Source: Persicaria tinctoria
Lineage: Eukaryota > Streptophyta > Magnoliopsida > Caryophyllales > Polygonaceae
Length of the DNA stretch: 64,000 nt
Direction: 5' to 3'
Assembly: GCA_037127255.1 (NCBI GenBank)
Contig: JBANSL010000004.1
Span: forward strand, 9,238,001 to 9,302,000
In this document: piece by piece, positions 58,368 to 64,000 of the stretch
Numbering within the stretch: position 1 is the stretch's first letter
Layout of the letters: the number at the start of each line of letters is the position of its first letter
The notes under the pieces: model-generated
Seen by the model: only the letters and a program-made list of their open reading frames with translations
Told to the model about the DNA's origin: nothing
Databases searched by the model: none
Position numbers and translations under genes: made by a program

Positions 58368-58500
58368 TTACACATGTAGTAGATGCAAGTCTAGGCATTC
58401 TACATAACTCCAATCAAAGGATTAGATACCTTGCCAAAGGCCGAAACTTCATTTTGAGGCAAAGCATCAGTTGAACCATATCCAGCAACAAGAAGAACTT

Positions 58501-60689
58501 GATGTCATGTTTTTTACCATGATGCTATTTTTTTCAAAGTAGTGTTTAATTTGATGCCATTTTTTCCTTTAATGTGATGCCAGTTTTTCAAAGTAGTGTT
58601 TTAATGTCATTTTTCTAATGTAATTATTTGATGCCGCTTTTTTAATCAAACCGTTTGATGTCACTTTTTTAATTTAGTTAATTATATATCGATATAATTT
58701 CGTTGATTATACTTTTATTCACTGATTTCACATTTGTGATTACACTTAATTCATGCAATCATTTATGATGGCATTTTTATTATATTTTTATACAATTGAT
58801 GACACATGAGCATAAAATGTGATTAAAATTTATTGATCATATCTTTTATTGATGACTTTTATTCATTGATGACATTTGTAATTACACCTCATTGTTATTT
58901 GTAATGATATTGTTTGTCGATGGCAGTTTTATTTATACAACTGATAACATATGAGCATAAAATGTGATTACAGTTCAATTCATTTATGACATTTTTATTG
59001 ATTACATTTAAGAATCTAATAACATGAAATACCACATAACATGTTTCCCCTCCTCCTTTTTCCGGGCTTAGGACTGGTTGTGTACCAAAACACAAGCAGA
59101 GTTAAAAACATGTTATCACTTAGCTAAATCCACTTTTAGAAAATAAGATGAATACCTCGTAAAAGGAGAGAAAAGGTCGGTTCAAACAAAATTGACCTTT
59201 AAAGCTCACATGAAGTTCCAAATTTCAACAGTTTGTCATAGGCAATAGTAAGGATCAAGATCAGAACTTCAGAAGTACTAGAGACAAAACTCATAATGTA
59301 TAAGACGACAACAATATGAAACTTCATATAAGTGAACTCAGAAACACAAAATTAGTACAAAAATGTACCCATTGTTAAGTTAATTGCAACGAGAAGCAGA
59401 AATAACCAAGCACAAAATGCACGAAAAAGAGGCATAAGTTGGAGCCCTACCATAAAACTCACATAACAAGCAAGAAACGATCCAAATTGAGCCTATCAAA
59501 GAAGGGGAGCAACCCAAGTACGTAGCAGGAGATGAAACAAGGGTATCTCGAAGTTGATCAAAGTAGCAGAAGAGCGAATGAAGAGGGCCGCAACTCACAC
59601 CCAACCAGATGGAGTACACGATCAAATCCAAACCTAATAGAAATTGAAAATAGCTCAGTGACAAAAGCTCTAATTCGATCAAAAATTTAGAAGGAATGAG
59701 CGAGAATCAACCTCCAAAATAGCCCAACAAAAGACATCAAGTTGTGGTAAGCAAAATCAACTACAAAGGTCGAACCAGGGCTGAACGAACCACACAAAAC
59801 TCATTTATAACTCTCAACAGAAGATGCAAGAAATTACCATCCAAGAGTTTTCATAGAAGCAAGTCGATCGATGGGAGCAGCCCCATGAAGTACCCGTCTT
59901 TTCAACAACAGTAGTTAGAGAGAACAACCCCAAAACTGAGCAACAACCCCTGAATCTTGTGTAATCTCAATCGAAAAACCATCACAAAATCACCCAAAAG
60001 TGTCTCCTTGAAGCCAACTACATGACACACAACCAAAATAAGCTCAAAGTTGTTCATAGTAGCCCCCAAAAATCAGTTGAGATGCTCCAAAGTGAACCCC
60101 AATATCCCTCATTGTTAGAAGAAAACAGAAAAAAACATGTAAAAATAATGAGTATACATGTTGAATTGGCAAATGAAAATTTATGGCCTAGTACAAGTAG
60201 AAAGAAACAAGTCAAACAACTATATATATGTTTCAACAAAAAAGTAAACTCACAACATTGCCATGGAAATGTGCTTGAGATCATTCTCTATATTCCTCAT
60301 GTTGGCGAGCGATTGAGCACAGGAAATCAACGCCAGCCATGAACCCAGTTTGTACTGCAATATCAACCAAATTGTATCAATAACCATTTCTGGTAACCAA
60401 AAGGAAGGTCAAAATCAAACACCAACAAGAAGAATCACGTCCACAAATATTTCCTCATACAGTACATCAAAAATCAAAACTCTAGCAGCTACAACTGAGA
60501 TTTTTGAAGAATTAACAAAGCAAACCCATCATTAGAAGAAACATATCATGAGAATAATTGGATATCTAATAAGAGATAAATTCAATCACACAATTTAAAG
60601 TTCATATCACATGGATATATCACAATGGATTGCAGGGAGCATTTCAATTCCAACCCAACCAATTAGGAATCATCTTGTGAAGCCTGAAA
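58501..60689. other. Gene-free stretch with low-complexity GATG repeats
   Basis: 58501-58930 repeats phrases like TTTGATG(C/T)CA(C/T)TTTTTT. Beyond, short frames on both strands show no family motif, although 59150-60650 is less AT-rich and could hold introns or UTR of the fragment at 60690-60911. Confidence 0.35.
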
Positions 60690-60911
60690 CTAAAAGGCCA
60701 AAACAATGTCGTAGATGACGGCAATGAACCCGGAATAGTCAATCGAGTGATCCTGAGGAGCGACTAGCGGTTGCTTGTACGACCTCACCACCGATGGCAT
60801 CCTCGGATCGTTCACCGACAACAACATCTTCTTGGCCTCGAGCGATCGAACATTAAAATCGAGATTTGACAGCGAGAATGAAGAAGGTCGTGGGACTAAA
60901 GGAGGGTGCAC
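60690..60911 (-). CDS. Hypothetical first-exon-like frame
   Basis: A 73-codon minus-strand frame with gene-like composition: PRPSSFSLSNLDFNVRSLEA, KKMLLSVNDPRMPSVVRSYK, then DYSGFIAVIYDIVLAF and a stop. It has hydroxylated residues at the start and a short hydrophobic end. I do not recognise a family and found no clear continuation; it may be a captured or truncated gene start. Confidence 0.25.
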   Translation of the reverse strand: MHPPLVPRPSSFSLSNLDFNVRSLEAKKMLLSVNDPRMPSVVRSYKQPLVAPQDHSIDYSGFIAVIYDIVLAF

Positions 60912-61900
60912 GGGGCTAATAAATTTTCAAGGGGGTTAGCATGGCTAAATAAAATTCGAAAGGGGACAATGAGCTAATTAATTTTTAAAAGGGGTATAGT
61001 GGGCCAAATTTCCTCTAGAATCAACCTATGGGATCACTTTTCCCAAAAAGAGAATAAGTTTAGCCATAAATGTGGTTCTAGTTGCTGATTAATTTACCTT
61101 TATGTTTCTTATTCTTTACATGTCTATTCATTGAGATTCCCTGAATGGTTAGTCTTGATCCTTCTTTATTATGTACTGCGTATTAGTTTGTTGCTATTAG
61201 ACAGGGTTTTCATGTCACTTCGTTTCACATCCATTCTTGTTTAGACCATGAGAGAGATTTAAAAGGCAAAGGATTGCTTTTAGGATCTCCACGGAGTCCA
61301 AAATTGTTGATTTGGAGTCTTAGCTAGCGTGCTTGAAACAAGCTTGGATAAGGGATTAATTGATGATAGTGTAAAACTGTAAATAAATGTTTCATTTAGG
61401 GTAGCTAAAACTCAAACAACTCCCGAACAAGTTAATAAGGGCTACTACTGAGAAGGAAATTGATAAGATGATGAACCAGATTGTTATACAGCCCAATGAT
61501 GATACGAAAGTCACTCGCCAAAACGATTGATGATTCAAATCTAACAAGACAATACTGCTGGTCCGCTGGAGTACAGAGAGCTTGTAGATGAAAGTTAGTG
61601 CAATACCAAAGAACAATCTTATGTTGATAGTTTGTTGGATAGGATGCCATTGCAACTTTGAAGGCGTTGAAACTGTTAATATATAGTTTGCAGATACTAC
61701 CATAAGTTTAGTGAATAATTTGAGTTGCTTTGACAGTAATGCCCAACCATTTGCATACAATCTCAACAACTTCCTTGGGGAAAGGGCATATAAACTATAT
61801 ACATGTGGTCTTTATTTTTTTCACTCTTACCACATAACGAATGGTGTGGGACGAACGTCGTTTGCACTTTCACCAAATAGTAATAATATCATAACTCAAA
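60912..61900. other. Gene-free stretch
   Basis: Only chance frames (e.g. 61392-61769 minus) without a family motif. 60920-61010 has GGGG-spaced AT repeats. Confidence 0.35.
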
Positions 61901-62848
61901 AGCTCAAAACCAATAGATTAGTAAACCAATGAATTGATAAACCAAACAACTACTAGTATAGCGATGAAGTTCGGAGTCGAACCCATAGAGAGAAGCAGAT
62001 TACTATTCAATATCTCTAACAAATACTCTTATGACAAAAGCAATGACTTGTGACAAATTGATAACAAAGTAAAGTAACCAAATTGATGATTGCCAAGTAA
62101 TTGACAATAAAGTAGAGAAGATATTTCACATGTAATTCTCTAACAATGGTTGAGGTTCATGATCCAAAACAAACTCACAAAGGGTTATATTTTTGCTAGA
62201 TTTCAATTAAACCTCAACTATGAACCATACTGGCTCAATTATATTCTCAAATCATGCTCCAAAAATCATTTTCAAGCAATTCAATCAAATCATGGGATTT
62301 ATGCAATGAGATCATAAAAATAAATTAGAGGACAAACTAAACCAAGATGGGTATCTTTAATAACACCTAAATGCAATGCATTATATTTTTGTGATTTTTT
62401 TTCAAATGTGATATATGAGTAAAAATAAATATAAAGACATAAATAAACATGATATGCAAAATCTATCTATATGCAATGCAATCCCTCCCCCACACTAAAA
62501 CTTTTCATTGTCCTCAATGAAACATAAAAGACAACAAAAAATAAAAACATAGAGGAAGAGATGAATGAAATACTCACAATGTGGTGGACGAATAGGCTCA
62601 TGGACTTTCATAGACAACCAAATGGTTCGACTGGGCCACGACGGTCGCTGTCTGCTGTCTGCGGCGTTGCCGTCCTTGCTTCAGCTAATTCCGACGACTT
62701 TTCCTGAAAAGTTAGTCTATCAAAAAATTATCTAATGCCTAATGGAAAACCTAATTTATTGAAAAGAAAACTAGCTAGCTAGGAATTGAAATAACTAAAT
62801 TAGAAAACTTACCTCGGGTTGCCTCCCGAGAAGCGTCTTTGTTTTATG

Positions 62849-63331
62849 TCATTGGCTTGACTTATTCTCAATCTCAAGATCTGATCTATCAAACATCGTC
62901 AAGGTCCTCAGTAGCCTATCATATTCCTGTGCACATATCTTACAAGGCACATCATAGCACAATAAATTGAAAGTATAAAATATGAAATTCAAAAACCCTT
63001 TCAATCTATCAAAGAGTCTAGCATGACTCTCTCCTGAAGGAATATGATACCACCAACACAGTTCCGCTGGTGGTTTCTCAAAATAGCAATCAAAAGGATC
63101 AACATAATCACCATTACCTTCCAAATTGCAAAAGTTTACCTTTATTACCTCTTGAGCCTCAGCTGATGGCTCTAGACTTGGTTCATCAATGAGCAAGCTC
63201 AGAATAGATGTTGCAGATAAAGTAGGAGACACATCACATGTAATCTCATGCGTCGACTCATGAGATTCCAACTCAGGAAGCACTAGACTCTCTCCTCTAT
63301 CGTCGAAGACACTATCATTGTCTGCAACCAA
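62849..63331 (-). CDS. Internal ORF of the gypsy-like element, function unknown
   Basis: 160 codons, acidic start (VADNDSVFDDRGESLVLPEL), then VNFCNLEGNGDYVDPFDCYF and WWYHIPSGESHARLFDRLKG. It lies downstream of the gag-like frame in the same element. Such frames occur in gag-only plant retroelements; no enzymatic motif is visible. Confidence 0.5.
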   Translation of the reverse strand: MVADNDSVFDDRGESLVLPELESHESTHEITCDVSPTLSATSILSLLIDEPSLEPSAEAQEVIKVNFCNLEGNGDYVDPFDCYFEKPPAELCWWYHIPSGESHARLFDRLKGFLNFIFYTFNLLCYDVPCKICAQEYDRLLRTLTMFDRSDLEIENKSSQ

Positions 63332-63424
63332 TTCCTCCTCTTCTTCTTCGAAGCTCCTTTCTTTCTCCCCTTTTGCACTTAAAATTTGAATGAGTTAGCT
63401 TATTTGATTCTCCAATTTTCCAAG

Positions 63425-63736
63425 TCAACTCATTTTTTCTTCTTCCAACTGCTGCAACACTTGTGTGAGAGTTCGGATTGATACTTCCCGCTCAACCTGT
63501 CGACTCATGTTGCAAAAAAAATCCCAAATCTCAAAGAGTCCCATATCCAATAGGCCTCCATTACTCATGGACTCAGCAAGATTCCGTGTTTCAGCATTCA
63601 TCCCATCAAATATGCAAACACACATCTCCCGCACACCATATTGATAACCCCATGAACCAAGGTCGTTAACATACTCATGAAATCTAGTGAAATATTGGTG
63701 AAAGTTCTCACCTTCAAACTGCAACAATCTCAACAT
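63425..63736 (-). pseudogene. Gag-like fragment of the gypsy-like element
   Basis: 103 codons: LQFEGENFHQYFTRFHEYVN, IFDGMNAETRNLAESMSNGG and a coiled C-terminal tail (REVSIRTLTQVLQQLEEEKM). The E/G-x-x-x-F/Y-x-x-Y/F-x-x-R/F-x-x-x pattern followed by a short helix bundle is that of retrotransposon gag (UBN2/Retrotrans_gag type). It is shorter than a full gag. Confidence 0.6.
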
Positions 63737-64000
63737 CTTAAAAAGTTAGTAGCAAGGGTGTCGTGAATCGTAAGATAGGTTCACAACGGGTTAAATATAT
63801 GCACAAAAATCAATAAATACACAAAACAAAGAAATAAACTTGATTCCCCGGCAACGACGCCAATTTGATGAACGGTTTTTAGTCGCTTAAACCGTATCAA
63901 AATAAAACTCAAACCTACAAATTAGTATAACAACTAAGTAAGAGGTCGATCCCACAAAGAATCAAGTATTCCCGAGCAATGTGTATTTACCTGACGAATG

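Larger units (their letters stand above)
57355..58500 (-). pseudogene. Genomic fragment of the RLT3-type gene, split by a hAT element
   Basis: 57355-57540 matches 28395-28590 (intron between exons 11 and 12) and 58368-58500 matches 28612-28740 (intron start plus the 3' half of exon 11). Shared phrases include GCAAATGCATAAAA.TCCATC, TTGCTCTTGAAAA, GCATTCTA.ATAACTC, CATCAGTTGAACCATA and AGCAACAAGAAGAACTTGA. Intron sequence is retained, so it arose by DNA duplication, not retroposition. Confidence 0.8.
61920..64000 (-). mobile_element. Non-autonomous Ty3/gypsy-like LTR element, gag only (runs off window)
   Basis: On the minus strand a primer-binding-site region TGGCGTCGTTGCCGGGGA (63862-63845) and a polypurine tract AGTGTGGGGGAGGG (62496-62483) bound an internal region of only ~1.4 kb. 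Both phrases are common in plant gypsy-like elements. The 5' LTR starts near 63870 and continues beyond the window. The 3' LTR runs down from 62482 to about 61920; both contain an AACTA(A/C)T.. then GTCGA(A/T)CCCA phrase. There is no protease, reverse transcriptase or integrase. Confidence 0.65.

Noticed and set aside
61392..61769. 125-codon minus-strand frame with hydrophobic stretches
   Set aside because: AT-driven Phe/Leu/Ile content with no family motif or gene structure.

Overview
The window is plant nuclear DNA, almost certainly from a eudicot. The coding genes have short exons with GT/AG introns and closely resemble known angiosperm families. The rest is dense in plant transposable elements: Stowaway and Tourist MITEs, Ty1/copia, Ty3/gypsy-like, TRIM, Helitron, hAT, Mutator-like and LINE pieces. 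I cannot name the species from sequence alone. All exon structures below were assembled by eye from reading frame and GT/AG sites.

Host genes: (1) 1.9-2.5 kb, +, an unrecognised small protein with two alternative, duplicated last exons. (2) 4.6-7.5 kb, +, a seven-exon chloroplast-type DMT/EamA transporter (WAT1-related At3g02690 type). (3) 11.3-13.7 kb, -, a two-exon N-myristoylated Ser/Arg-rich protein (At1g65710 type); a decayed copy of part of it lies about 1 kb downstream at 10.3 kb. (4) 25.7-32.5 kb, -, a 17-exon homeobox-DDT chromatin-remodelling subunit of RLT3 type; a decayed, hAT-interrupted genomic copy of part of it lies at 57.4-58.5 kb. (5) 34.7-35.2 kb, +, a doubtful two-exon fragment.

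Mobile regions: 8.0-10.0 kb is an internally deleted Ty1/copia element. 15.3-17.1 kb holds a Stowaway MITE and nested short Helitrons. 17.1-24.7 kb is the most striking unit: a 7.6 kb element bounded by inverted repeats. It carries two same-strand multi-exon genes. One is a Mutator-like transposase fused to a SWIM finger, an AT-hook and an OTU-type cysteine protease domain. The other is a plant mobile domain (PMD/MAIN-like) protein. Each reads through all exon joins but has one in-frame stop. The ends and the inter-gene promoter share a 20-bp palindrome family and telomere-like tracts. 36.5-37.7 kb and 42.5-43.8 kb are two same-size hAT-type elements with perfect 8-bp target duplications and very dense subterminal repeats; the second sits inside a Ty1/copia element (38.6-44.2 kb).

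44.9-48.5 kb is a large inverted duplication of a decayed F-box gene with a solo LTR and a complete TRIM inside it. 48.9-56.2 kb is a candidate Helitron whose body is three almost identical head-to-tail copies of a 2,045-bp unit. Each copy carries perfect 60-bp and 96-bp palindromes, an RNase H-like fragment and a gene-start-like exon. 61.9-64.0 kb is part of a non-autonomous gypsy-like element with a gag-like ORF, PBS and PPT but no pol.
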